DNA from: Torreya grandis
Lineage: Eukaryota; Streptophyta; Pinopsida; Cupressales; Taxaceae
NCBI GenBank assembly: GCA_037957365.1
Contig: JARHVA010000224.1
Coordinates: 504,501-568,500, forward strand
Direction of reading: 5' to 3'
DNA: 64,000 nucleotides
The position numbers and the translations under genes were made by a program. The first letter of the stretch is position 1. Each line of letters opens with the position of its first letter. Shown one piece after another: positions 11,890-22,588 of this stretch. The notes beneath the pieces are model-generated. The model ran no database searches. It saw only the letters and a list, made by a program, of their open reading frames with translations, and was not told where the DNA came from.

Positions 11890-13712
11890 ATACCTATAGG
11901 TGGTATTGGTTAGAGAGAGGAGAGAGAAAATGTTGAGTTACAAGCTTATTTCTTAAGAAGTTGTGATAGAAGTCAAAAGTTACATTGACCATAGTAAGAA
12001 AATGGATGGAGGAAAAATTTGAATACTCATGTTTTATATCCATTAAGGCTTATTTATAGTTTCTAATCCTCAAGTGTGCTAAACCAGTCATCCAAGTTAG
12101 CTAGTCGCTAACATGCCTAATGGTGCAAATAGTGAAAAACCCAGGTAGAAGTGAGAAGATGAATTGGAATGTGTTATCATGATAGAATGATGAAACAAAA
12201 TGAATGGATATGTTGTTTAAGACTTGTAATATATTTTAATTCTTGTAAGTAACTTTAGATTTCATTTGTGTGGTGAAAAAGTTGCTCATAATTTGACATA
12301 TCTAGTTCAGATAAGACAGTGAGATATAAGGTCATGAGATTGGTCTATAAGACCAATATTTTCCATTTGACCATATGATATTTATATCTAAGAATGGTAT
12401 AATTATTTCATAGGATCATCTAAATGAATCATAATTCATTTAAAATTCCTATATAGGTGTTAGAGGTCTAAGTCACCATGACTATGTTTTGAGGTAATTT
12501 GGTAATTCTAAGTGAGTGAGTTGTAGAGGTATTCTTAAAGTCTTATCTTATGAGTGAAAGTGTATAATGAATTTGGTGATGAACCTGAGGTAATTTTTAC
12601 TTTTTATATATACTTATTTGATCATATTTGAGTGTCTTAAGTATGTTTGAACTTCATTCTTGCAAGACAGTTTATTGAGGCATACAAGCCTAATAGGACA
12701 ATTTGTCTTAAAGAAGGTTTCAAGGTATGAATGAAGGATGAATATCTAAAAAATAATGGAGGAGGTTAGAAGAGTTCCTTAAATAATTGGTTTAATATTT
12801 TTAAATTATTGGAGAAAGCCATCTGGGATCAAGAGAATCAATTTTTGGCGTGAAGAGATAGACCTAATGCAATTAGGTCTCCATAAGACCTAAAAGTGAA
12901 ATGAGGCCTAATTGAGTCAGGTCAGACCAAAAGGGACTAAAAATTCATTTTATTCATGTAAAAAAACATGTGATAAGACCTATTATATGTCTAAACTAAG
13001 GATTTTAAGGGTGAATGGCTGACTAAGTGGTATATGAACAAGGAATGGTATCTATACAAGGCAGTTTTAGGCCTATTCGAGTAAGAAAGTGAAAGAGAAT
13101 GAAATATCACATTGTTGAGAAAAATGAGGTATTTTAGACCATAATGGGAATGTATAAGATCTATAATTAAGATTTTATATTGTGTATTCATATTAAAATC
13201 AAGGTCATATGACCTAATCAGTCTTAAAGAGACCTAGTTGAGAGAAGAAGCTTAGAAGGCAGTTTGAGAGGGATATGAGTGTGAAGGGATAAAGAGGTGA
13301 TCATAATTAGTTGTTTGAAAAACATAATGGTTTTAAGGTGATAAAAAAAAATTATGTGGATGAGTTGGTACTAAGTCATCTAGGGAATTGGTGTCTCCTT
13401 GCAAGTAGGTGCTTGCTAAAGCCTAGTCAAGTGGGTATTTGGCTAGTTGGGGTTGGTGCTTCATATAGAATTAATGATTCACTAAATTTGGTTTTTGAAT
13501 TATAGTAATATAGTAAATTTACATATATCAATAGGTTTTATTCCCCTTGAGTTTTTTTTATTAATGTGATGTGTTCTTTTGTTTCATGCTTATGTGGATA
13601 GTTGCCTATGCTTGCTAGATCTATATATTTGTTTGAATGATTCATGATTGATTAAGTATAATTAAAAATATGGATTTTGAGCATTGATTACTCCCTAGTA
13701 ATTATGCTTCCA
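11890..13712 (+). repeat. Element B left LTR, second part
   Basis: Resumes after the C insertion with taggtggtattggttagaga and aligns with 18222-20030 of the right LTR and with 1-1585. It ends attatgcttcca at 13712, directly before the primer-binding site. Confidence 0.8.
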
Positions 13713-13716
13713 ATAA

Positions 13717-13732
13717 TTTGTATCAGATCTTG
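13717..13732 (+). promoter_or_regulatory. Element B primer-binding site (tRNA-iMet type)
   Basis: TTTGTATCAGATCTTG follows the LTR end by a few bases. It matches the usual plant Copia primer site TGGTATCAGAGC with two changes. It fixes both the plus orientation of B and the right boundary of its left LTR. Confidence 0.7.
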
Positions 13733-13782
13733 GTCCTTTGAAGCAAGCCTAAAATCTTGAAGCAGATCCTTAAATCATAAAC

Positions 13783-15660
13783 ATGTCTAGTCAACAAGTA
13801 CAAGGAGGTTTCTCAACCAATAAGGCTCCTCTCTTCAATGGGACTAACTATGAATTTTGGAGAATCAAAATTAATACCTATATCATGTATTTATGCTATT
13901 ACATATGGTAATCTATTGTTGATGGATTCATTCTACCTTCTACACCACCAACTGATGTAATAGGTAAGAAGGAAAGTGAGAACAACTCTAAGGCAATGAA
14001 TGCCATCTTGTATGGTCTTTCAAAATAAGAATTTGTTAAGGTCATGTATTTTGATACAACCAAAGGGATTTGGGAAAATTTATAGACCATATATGAATGA
14101 TACATCAAAGTTAATTTGGAAAAGTTGTAGATTCATTGTAGGTAGTTTGAAAGTTTGAGAATGAAGGAGGATGAAAGCATTGCATCCTACCTGTTAAGTG
14201 TTGATGAAGTTATCAATGTCATTAGAGGTCTCTAAGAAAAAGTAAAAGAGTATACAATTGTAAAAAATTTATTGATATCCCTAACTTATAAATTTGATTC
14301 AAAGGTTTCTATAGTATAAGAAATGCAAGATCTAGACAAACTTTAGATGGATGGGTTTCATAGCATCTTGACTACCTATGAGATGAGAACAAATGAAGGA
14401 AGACCTTGAAATAAGGAAGCATCATTCAAAGCTGAGAAGAAGTCAAAATCCAATAAGGTCAAGGATGAGTTATGTTTAAATATTGATGATGATGAATTGA
14501 TAACCATGTTTTCTAGGAAATTGAGGTTTGGATCTAGTAAGTACAAGGGTAAGTTATCTCTCAAATGTTTCAACTATGGTGAGATTGGTCACTTCACATC
14601 TAAGTGTCTTAATAAGGATAAGATTGATCATGATTAAGAACATGATGAACATCATGGTGTTGATAAGAAGGTCTATAAGCCTGATAAAAGGAAGAAAGAT
14701 TTAAAGAAGTATGAAGGCAAGAAAGGGTCATTCAAGAACAAGAGAAGTTTCTATACCAAAGAAGATAATAACTCATCTGATGTAAGTGACACAAGTACAT
14801 CTAATAGTGATGATGATAGTAATGAACATGACAAAAATTAAACCTTATTAATGGCTATAGAAATAGATTATGAGGGTTGATCAAAAGGGAAAGGTCTTAT
14901 GAATGATAAATTATCAGATGAATAAGAGGCTGAAGTGAACCTTGAGGTAGAATTGGTGAGTGCTCTAAAGGAGTTGAAGTTACAAATAAGGAAGAATGAG
15001 AAACTAAGATCATTGGTTAAAATTTATGAGGATCAAATCAATTTCTTTGAAGAGAGATTAAACATCAACACCAATGAACTTGAGGAGATCATCAAACAGT
15101 TGGAAACTCAAATTGAAATTATCAATATAAATATTAAGACCAAAGAAGAAGAATGCTTCAAGTTTAGAATAGAATGGAGTCCTGAAGGTAGACTAGGATC
15201 AAGCATCAGTCATGTTGAAGACACATCAAATATTTGAGAAGAGTACTAAAGTTCTTGGTGATATTCTGAGTAGTTAAAGGTCTCTATGTGACAAGATAGG
15301 TCTTGGGTTCAAAGACGATCAAAAGGATTAAAAAAAGAGTCAAACCTCAAAGATATATGTAAAAAGTATCAAATTTGAGACTCATAGTGATCATCAACAA
15401 GTCAAGAATACCAACATGAAAGTCAACATGAAGAGACCAATAAATCAAACCGATACAATGAGGTATTTCAAATCTTTCAATGGTAATTATTTTGCTTAGC
15501 ATAACTTTGGTCATAGAGCAAGTGATTTTAGAATGGTCTAAGGAATGAGTTATCATGGGACCATGGGAGAAGGAGTGATCAATCAAGAGGTATGTACATA
15601 ATTTTTTTTTTCTATAGTTGTCACAATATGTGACACATTGAAAATTTTTGTCCTAATTGA
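13783..15660 (+). pseudogene. Element B gag-like polyprotein, decayed
   Basis: Starts at ATG 13783 with MSSQQVQGG and then LFNGTNYEFWRIK, the typical N-terminus of the Copia UBN2-type gag. A zinc knuckle lies at 14566-14607 (CFNYGEIGHFTSKC, the second Cys changed to Tyr). A strongly charged coiled coil follows at 14935-15237 (about 100 residues without a stop; Leu/Ile/Glu/Lys-rich heptads). A second degenerate knuckle is at about 15610-15651 (FYSCHNM, stop, HIENFC). Many stops and shifts interrupt it. A long gag with two knuckles and a coiled coil resembles large-gag Copia lineages, but lineage is not assigned. In life it would form the particle and bind element RNA. No pol follows. Confidence 0.75.
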
Positions 15661-16690
15661 GTTAGAAGGCCCTCAAGACTTAAGAAGGTATATGGAGCTC
15701 CTAGAGTGCATGAGAAGAGTCAAACATTGCTATGGAAGCCAAAGAAAGTCAAGACTGATCATATTGAGACAAATGGTAAAGATGGATTATTTTCTAAGAT
15801 AAAGCAAGGATCATAAGTGAAGGAATGCCAAGATCACTTATTATCTGCATGTATTGAAAAGGTAATTAAAGAGAATAAGTATGATAAGATGGATGAGTCA
15901 AATGCTTCAATCAAGCTTAAGTAGATCCTAAGGAGAGAATATCAGTCTCATGATTTCAAGGTAGTTGAGAAAAGTGGTTTGGAGATATGAAAATAATTTG
16001 AGTTCATGGAGTTATGATAGCCCTATGGAAAGGGTGACTCTATTAAACCTCATGAAAACACTCTCCCATCTATAGAAGCATGAGGTTGCAGTCAAAGAAG
16101 GATTCATCTTGAGAGTATTTCAAGTTGTCTCTATTATAAGATAGAAGTTGTTTTATCTATAGATTGTATATATATGACATGATGAAAGGTGTTTTGGCAT
16201 TGATTTTGGAGATCATTTCATAAGGAGTCATGATATGGAATGAAAGTCTGAGCACGAGATTTTGTCTAGAGACATGGAATATGGATTAGTCTACAAGACC
16301 AATATGACCATAGAGATAAGTTGAATGTTGTTGATATAGATGAAAGTGTGATGAAAGCCTATGTATCTGATTGGTATATGAGAGATGCTTTAAGGATGTT
16401 GAGAAAGGTATGTGAGTTTGGATCACTCATATGATGAGCACAAGCTATGAGGATAAAGGAGAGCATGTTTGTATAATGCTTCATACACTCTATGATCCTG
16501 TTACCAAGAAAGGGAGAATTAGACTATTTATAAATGTTTCTGAGAGTGGATTCCATATTATGACTCAAGAGGATAGTATGGTTTTAGGGGGAGCTTTGTA
16601 GCTTTGTGTTGTTAATTGAAATTCAGGTTGAAGGATCAGATGGTAGTTTGTAGAAGACCCTTTATCATTCATGTCAAAAGGGGGAGAATG
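15661..16690 (+). pseudogene. Element B region after gag, unrecognised coding remnants
   Basis: Plus-strand coding-like pieces continue: a basic stretch near 15720-15780 (WKPKKVKTDHIETNG), one at about 16310-16410 (DKLNVVDIDESVMKAYVSDW) and one at 16465-16590 (CIMLHTLYDPVTKKGRIRLF, then a SGFHIMTQED-like part). They are broken by stops and are in more than one frame. None matches a protease, integrase, reverse transcriptase or RNase H motif that I know. They could be the C-terminal part of an extended gag, a lineage-specific accessory product, or captured sequence. The stretch ends with aaaagggggagaatgag, the purine-rich kind of sequence usual near the 3' end of plant Copia elements. Confidence 0.35.
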
Positions 16691-16753
16691 AGTAGATGGG
16701 AAAATTATCATTTTTGAAGTGATTTCATTTATGTAGTGTGTTTTTCATCAATG

Positions 16754-16770
16754 ACAAAGTGGGAGTTTTT
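16754..16770 (+). promoter_or_regulatory. Element B polypurine tract
   Basis: The purine stretch caaagtgggag lies a few bases before the right LTR start (ttggcatgttgtt). A stronger purine run, aaaagggggagaatgag, sits about 80 bases upstream. Either could prime plus-strand synthesis; the position next to the LTR favours the first. Confidence 0.45.
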
Positions 16771-19700
16771 TGGCATGTTGTTGTCATTGATGTCAAAAGG
16801 GTATATCATGTAAAGGCATAATGGTCATTGATGTCAAAGATCTATTGAGCATGGTAGTAACATGTTGAGAGTGTGTTCTTAGTTGGAAGCATGATGTTGT
16901 CAAAGGTGATGAGTGATCAAGATTGATATTTTCATGAATGTTGTGAGTATGGAAGGTACAAATCATGAAAGGGTGACCCATGTAAAGGAAGCATAGTGAA
17001 ATGAATGAATAAAGGTGACTATGCCTAGTTAATAGTATGTGATGAGATAAGATGCATTGAGAATAGTGTGGTCAAGAGAGAATTTAAAGGCAACTAATGT
17101 ATTATGGTTTCATGAAAGTCAAGGTTGATGTCGAGGATGATTTAAAAGGTGTTCAGGTGCATGGAAGATAGATGCCAAGTCATATGAATCTTGGTAATGT
17201 GGTTTTAAGTCTGTATGAGGTTGTGGAAGATTGTTGTCATTAGAAAGAGAATTCTCTAGTAATATGAGTAAGGTGTAATGTATTATATCTGCTTGGATGT
17301 TGTTTTTTGAGGTCATGACATAGAAGGAACAAGTCAAGGTATCAAATGCTTACGTAGCCTAAGCCTAGTCATGTCATGAATAAACCTTGTGAGAAGGTAT
17401 AACCATGGTGGTTTGATGAGATGAGTGCACATAGGAATGAATGGATGTATGAGTTTGTTTGATCATGTATGTGAGGAATTATAACACTCATGAGAGTTTT
17501 AGGGTGAGCCTACAGGGGTAGGACCTTCAGTCTAGGTCTATATCTAGACCTATCTTAAACCCTACTTAGCCTAATGAGGTATCATGATCTATTGTCAAGG
17601 CATGTAAAGGATGTATGGTAGTGGTTAAGCATGAGAGAGGTTGTATGGAATGAGAATGATATTTTGAGCATGATAATGAGGTGTTGAGAGCATTGAAAAA
17701 GGCATGAAGGTCAGTTTAAGGCCTAGTAAGGTATAAAGACTATGGCATAAAGAGAGAGAGTGTAGCCTAATGGGGCATCAAGATCAATTTATAAATAAAG
17801 TGTGAGTAGGTGAGAATTTACAAAGGTGATTCAAATTTTTTAGGCATGTACATGAATTTTGAGGTTCTAGTTTGAAGGACACGACATGAAAATTTGTTTA
17901 GAGGTCTCTCGAGAGCTCAGAATGAAGGATTCTCAGCCTGAGAATGATTTTATTGTACTCATTGGCTCATCAAACTTTTAAATGGGAACATAAGAATTTC
18001 ATGGTATATTTGGAAGGATCCTAACCCAAAATTATAGGTAATAGTTTTTGGATTGAGGGGCCATGCTTAATGAACAATCATTAAGAGTGAAAATAGGTTT
18101 AAACCCTCTTAAAACCCTAATAAAGAGTCAATGTTGAATATGTTTACCAAAAGTGACTATAATGGATTGTTATGATTAGGTAATTTATTATATCTTGTAT
18201 TGGAGTATCTCAGGTACCTACAAGTGGTATTGGTTAGAGAGAGAAGTGAGAAAATGTTGAGGTACAAGCTTATTTATAAAGAAGTTGTTGTAGAAGTCAA
18301 AAGTTACATTGAAAATAGTAATAAAATGGATGGAGGAAGAAGGTATATACTCATTTTTTTATGTCTATGAAGGTTTATGGATAGTTTATAATCCTCAAGT
18401 GTGTTAAACTAGTCATCCAAGTTAGTCAGTCGCTAACATGCCTAATGGTGCAAATAGTGAAAAATCCAAGTAACAGTGAGAAGATGAATTGGAATGTGTT
18501 ACCATGATAGAATGATGAAAAAAAGTGAATGGAGATGTTATTAAAGTTTTTTAATACATTTTCATTCTTGGAATAATCTTTATAGGTCATGTGTGTGGTA
18601 AAAACCTTGCTCTCAAGTTGACCTATCTTGTTCATATAAGATAATGAGATATAAGATCATGAGATTGGCCTGTAAGACCAATATCTATCATTTGACCATA
18701 TGATATTTCTATCTAATAATGGTATAATGATTTCATAGGATCACCTACATTCACCATAAATCATTTAAAATGTCTATATAGTCATTAGAGGTCTAATTCA
18801 CCATGACTTTTTTTTGAGGTAATCTTGTAGTTCTGAGTGAGTGAGTTACAAAGGTGTTCTTGAAGCCTTATATTCTAAGTGGAAGTGTCTAATTATTTTT
18901 ATGATGAACTTGAGGTCATTTAGACTTTATATATATACTTATTTTATCATATTTGAGTGTCTTATGTATGTTTGAGCTTCATTCTTGCAAGATAGTTTGT
19001 TGAGGTACAAAAGCCTAATAGGGCAATTTGTCCTAAAAAAGGTTTCAAGGTATGAATGAAAGATGTAGATCTAAACAAGCATGGAGTAGGTTAGAAGAGT
19101 TACTTTAATAAGTGGTTGAATTTTTTTCAAGTATTGGATAAATCCATCTAAGCCCAAGAGAATCATGTTTTGGTGTTAAGGGATAGACATAATGCAATTA
19201 GGTCTCTATGAGACCTAAAAGTGAAATGAGGCCTAATTAAGTCATGTCAGACGAAAAAGGACTCAAAGATCATTTGATTAATGTCCAAGATATGTCATAA
19301 TAATGGTTGACATAAATATATTAAGGGTGTGTGGCTGACTAAGTGGTATATGAATAAGGAATGGTATATATACAAGGTAGTTTTAGGCCTATTTGAGTAA
19401 GAAAGTGCAAGCAAATGAAAAAACACATTGTTGAGAAGAAAGAGGTATTGTAGACCATTAGAGGAATCTAGAGGATCTATAATGAAGATATATAATTATG
19501 TCTACATATTAAAATCAAGGTCATATGACCTAATCATTCTTGAATAGACCTAGTTGAGTGAAGAAGCCTAGAAGGTAGTTTGAGAGGGATAGAGTGTGAA
19601 GAGCTGAAGAGGTGATCATCATCAGTTGGTTAAGCAACATAGTATTCTAAAGGTTATCAAAAAAATCATGTGGATGAGTTGTTTCTGACTCATCTAGGGG

Positions 19701-20030
19701 GGTGGGTTCCTCCTTGCATGTAGGTACTTGCTAAAGCCTTATCAAGTGGGTGTTTGGCTAGTTGGGTTGGTGCCCCATATGGAATATGCATTTCACTATA
19801 TTTGGTTTTTGAATTATAGGATTGTAGTCCATTTTCAGAGATCAATGGTTTTTCTTCCCCTTGAGGGTTTTATACATATGTGATGTGTTCTTGAGTTTCA
19901 TGCTTATGTGGATAGTTGCATATACTTGCTAGATCTATATATTTGTTTGAATGATTCATGATTGCTTAAGTATAATAGAAAGAAATGTTTTTGAAGACCG
20001 ATTCGCACCCCCCCAATCATTGTGCTTCCA
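16771..20030 (+). repeat. Element B right LTR (3' LTR), uninterrupted
   Basis: About 3.26 kb. It starts tggcatgttgttgtc and ends cattgtgcttcca. It matches 1944-3455 plus 11890-13712 and preserves the pre-insertion site of C at 18213-18230. No open frame in it is shared by the two LTRs. Confidence 0.8.
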
Positions 20031-21240
20031 AAGAAAGTTTCCATAGATAATTGCTTGCTTCAATGGAAAGGGTTTAGAAACTGGGTTGGGAGACTTAACA
20101 TTTACTTGTATGTAGATGGAATCCCTAAAGGTTTTCATTCAAATTCTAGTAAACATTATTATCTTTGTCTCAAAATCAAGGTTTTCATTCACATAAAAAC
20201 AAATGTTATCAAACCAATTTATTTTTTGAATTCATGCCGATATGTTATTTATATCTATGAACATATCTATGATACATTTATATTTTCCTACATTAAAGTG
20301 TCGTGTTAATATTGTTTAGCATGCAGTGTTAAAATTTCACTCATTCATAGTAAATGTGATATGAACGGTGATTGAACCTAACAACATTTTATGTAAAATG
20401 CATTGTTTAATAGAGATTATATTTTTGGCATGTTAGAGGGATGAAACATTACCTGTATTGAATAACCTAAAAACATTTAATGTGTTAGTGAACATTTAAT
20501 GCTATGTGGATGGAAGCCATAAAGGTTTTCATTCACATATGATTAAATGTTATTATTTTTTATCAAACCATATCATTTTATGTATTCATGTTGTTGTGTT
20601 ATTTACATTTACAACACATTTCTATTTCCCTACCTACAACATTTAGATTATATAATTATTTCACAAGGCCAAAATTTGTTGTTCCCTCCTTCAACCAATC
20701 TAGTGGGTTCACCTAATAACACAAAATTAAATCACCCGGTATGTCATTTTAAGTCATTTTATAGGTATGAATAATCATCCAAACCAATATGTCAAACTAT
20801 TTAAAAAAAATCAACAACTAATAAAATAAAAATGAACACATTATTTTGTATTGGCTTAAAAATATGTAGTGAGTATCATTGTATAGTTAATATGGGTCAT
20901 TAATTAGTAACAAAGGACCATGTTGGAAGACCTATATCTCTATAAGAATTAACATTTAATGGTTTATGGACATAAGCCATGAAGGTTTTCATTTATATAC
21001 CGATAAATGTTATTGTTTTTCTATCAAAATTAACCATTTCATTCACATACCAGTAAATGTTGAGTCATACGTATCAAACCAAATCCTTTTGTGAAATCAT
21101 ATTATTGTGCTATTGATATGTTGTTGTGTTATTTATTCACATTTTCAAAATTAAAATTTTTCTTTCCCATAGTTATTTTTGATATGTTTTCCATTCTATG
21201 GTCAATGACTTATATAATTTGTTAATTATTTTAGTTTAGC
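20031..21240. repeat. Left arm of the pogo-like transposon, hairpin-rich
   Basis: No gene. Hairpin motifs lie at 20098-20157, 20491-20550 and 20951-21010, with half motifs near 20178-20208 and 21032-21061. Each pairs an acattta(ct)... half with a ttcattcacat...taaatgt half around a loop containing aaaggtttt. The segment 20310-20560 matches the reverse complement of 37340-37620, and 20745-20875 matches the reverse complement of 43400-43530. The arm leads directly to the transposase ATG at 21241, after a pyrimidine-rich ttattttag that could be a 3' splice site. Confidence 0.6.
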
Positions 21241-22588
21241 ATGAGGAATGCCAAGAAGAAGACACTGTTTGTTAGATGATAGCTACATGAAACAATGAAT
21301 AATAGAGGAGTAAGATTTCCTAATGTTTTTTATGAAGAGTTTAATGAATAAGAGTAACCCATTGCTAGTAGGAAGAGAATGAATTTGTTGAAGACCAACA
21401 CACTACCAACTAGCCAAAGAAGGAAGCTAACAAAAATGTTATTGCCACTAAGTAGGTTTTTATTGCATAAAAAGTGGAAAAAGTATGATATATAAAGTGA
21501 AATGAGATATGTGGAGGAGAATGGTTAATCTACAAGCTCTATAGTGGTAAAGTGGGGTGTGAAACCATATAATTTTTCTAATCAGTTTAAATGAATTATA
21601 ACAACTAACCAGAGGGGTCTACCCACTATTTTATCAAATGTAAAAGAATCGAGATCATGTAGTGGTGGAAGGAATTAGTCAACATGAGCCGTGGGTTGGA
21701 CATATCGCATTTGAAGGCACACATTTCCCACATATGTTAAACTAGGCCCAACCCTTTCAATGATGGGGTCACTACCAAGTCATGGTGGAAAGGCTTTAAA
21801 AATGGTCACCCTAATTTGTCTATGAGAAAAACAAAAGGACTAAATAGAGATAGGGATATGATGCTAAGGTCATCCATAGTGACTTTTTTTTTATAACTTG
21901 TGAATTATGTATGATTAAAACCATTATGGGGCACACAAAATATGGGATTGTGATGAGGTGGGTATGCAAGCTAAATGAAATTATGGTATGTGAGTCATCA
22001 CCAAAAAAGGTGCAAGGAATGTGCCAAAGATAATGTCCAAGAGTAAATAATTCGTCATAATTTTAGCATGTGTGAATGTAGATAGCTAGAGTATCCTAGG
22101 GTTCTACCTATTCAAATAAAAAATATAGTAGTAAAATTTCATTTTAGGTTGTGAACTAGGGACATCTATGGTTTCCCAACCCCATGCATGGGCAACACAA
22201 TAATTTTTTATGAATTGGATGCACCATTTATTAAGACTTGTACCAGAAGGAATTTCACCTACAAATAGACATCTTCTAATAGTTTATGGGCATGACAACC
22301 ATATTTCAGTATCAATAATCAAAGAGTTTTTTGGGTTAACCTACCTATATTTCTTACACATAGTAGACACAAATTGTATCCATTAGATGCAATTGTGTTT
22401 GGTTCATTTAAGGCCTACTTCAAGAGTGAGAAGACATCATGGGTGAATAAGCATCATGGTATAGATATTAGGAGATAATAAATGGCCACATTGGGAAGCA
22501 TAACATTAAAGAGGGAACACATTCCTGATAATATAAAATATGGATTTAAAAGGACAAGTATTTAGCCCCTAAATATTAAAATGATAGT
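21241..22588 (+). pseudogene. pogo-like (Tc1/mariner superfamily) transposase relic, N-terminal and catalytic part
   Basis: In order: an ATG (MRNAKKKT); a psq-like helix-turn-helix at about 21495-21600 (SSIVVKWGVKPYN); a GLPTILSN linker; a CENP-B-type helix-turn-helix at 21780-21840 (SWWKGFKNGHPNLSMRK); then a DDE_1-type domain. Catalytic landmarks are WDCDEVGM (Asp codon 21952-21954), the LLLDNHxSH-like block at 22279-22305 where Asp is Tyr (VYGHDNHIS, 22285-22287), and PLDAIVFGSFKAYF (Asp 22386-22388). The block after the third Asp ends at PLNIKM. Several stops and frameshifts make it inactive. Such transposases bind terminal repeats and cut and paste the element, usually at TA. The gene continues at 36387 after element D. 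The fold assignment rests on motif order and is strong. Confidence 0.82.
22584..22588. other. Left target-site duplication of element D (ATAGT)
   Basis: ATAGT here and at 36382-36386 flank element D. Taking out D with one copy joins the transposase codons ...AAA ATG ATA GT at 22588 to C AAT GAC at 36387 in the same frame, which supports both ends to the base. Confidence 0.8.

Larger units (their letters stand above)
1944..20030 (+). mobile_element. Element B: gag-only Copia-like LTR retrotransposon, interrupted by element C
   Basis: The left LTR is 1944-3455 joined to 11890-13712 (about 3.3 kb once C is removed). The internal region is 13713-16770 and the right LTR is 16771-20030. Both LTRs begin (tg)ttggcatgttgtt and end tgcttcca. 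A tRNA-iMet-type primer site, a UBN2-like gag start, zinc knuckles and a purine-rich tract lie in plus orientation. The internal region is only about 3.06 kb and I see no protease, integrase, reverse transcriptase or RNase H in it. It therefore looks non-autonomous, mobilised in trans. Flanking 5-bp duplications are not clean (caagt left, aagaa right), so the outer ends may be off by a few bases. Confidence 0.8.

Noticed and set aside
14935..15237. 100-codon coiled-coil frame as a host gene
   Set aside because: It lies in phase with the gag relic of element B between its two knuckles and has stops on both sides.
1939..20035. Clean target-site duplication for element B
   Set aside because: The flanks caagt and aagaa do not match well; shifting the ends by a few bases did not give a convincing pair.
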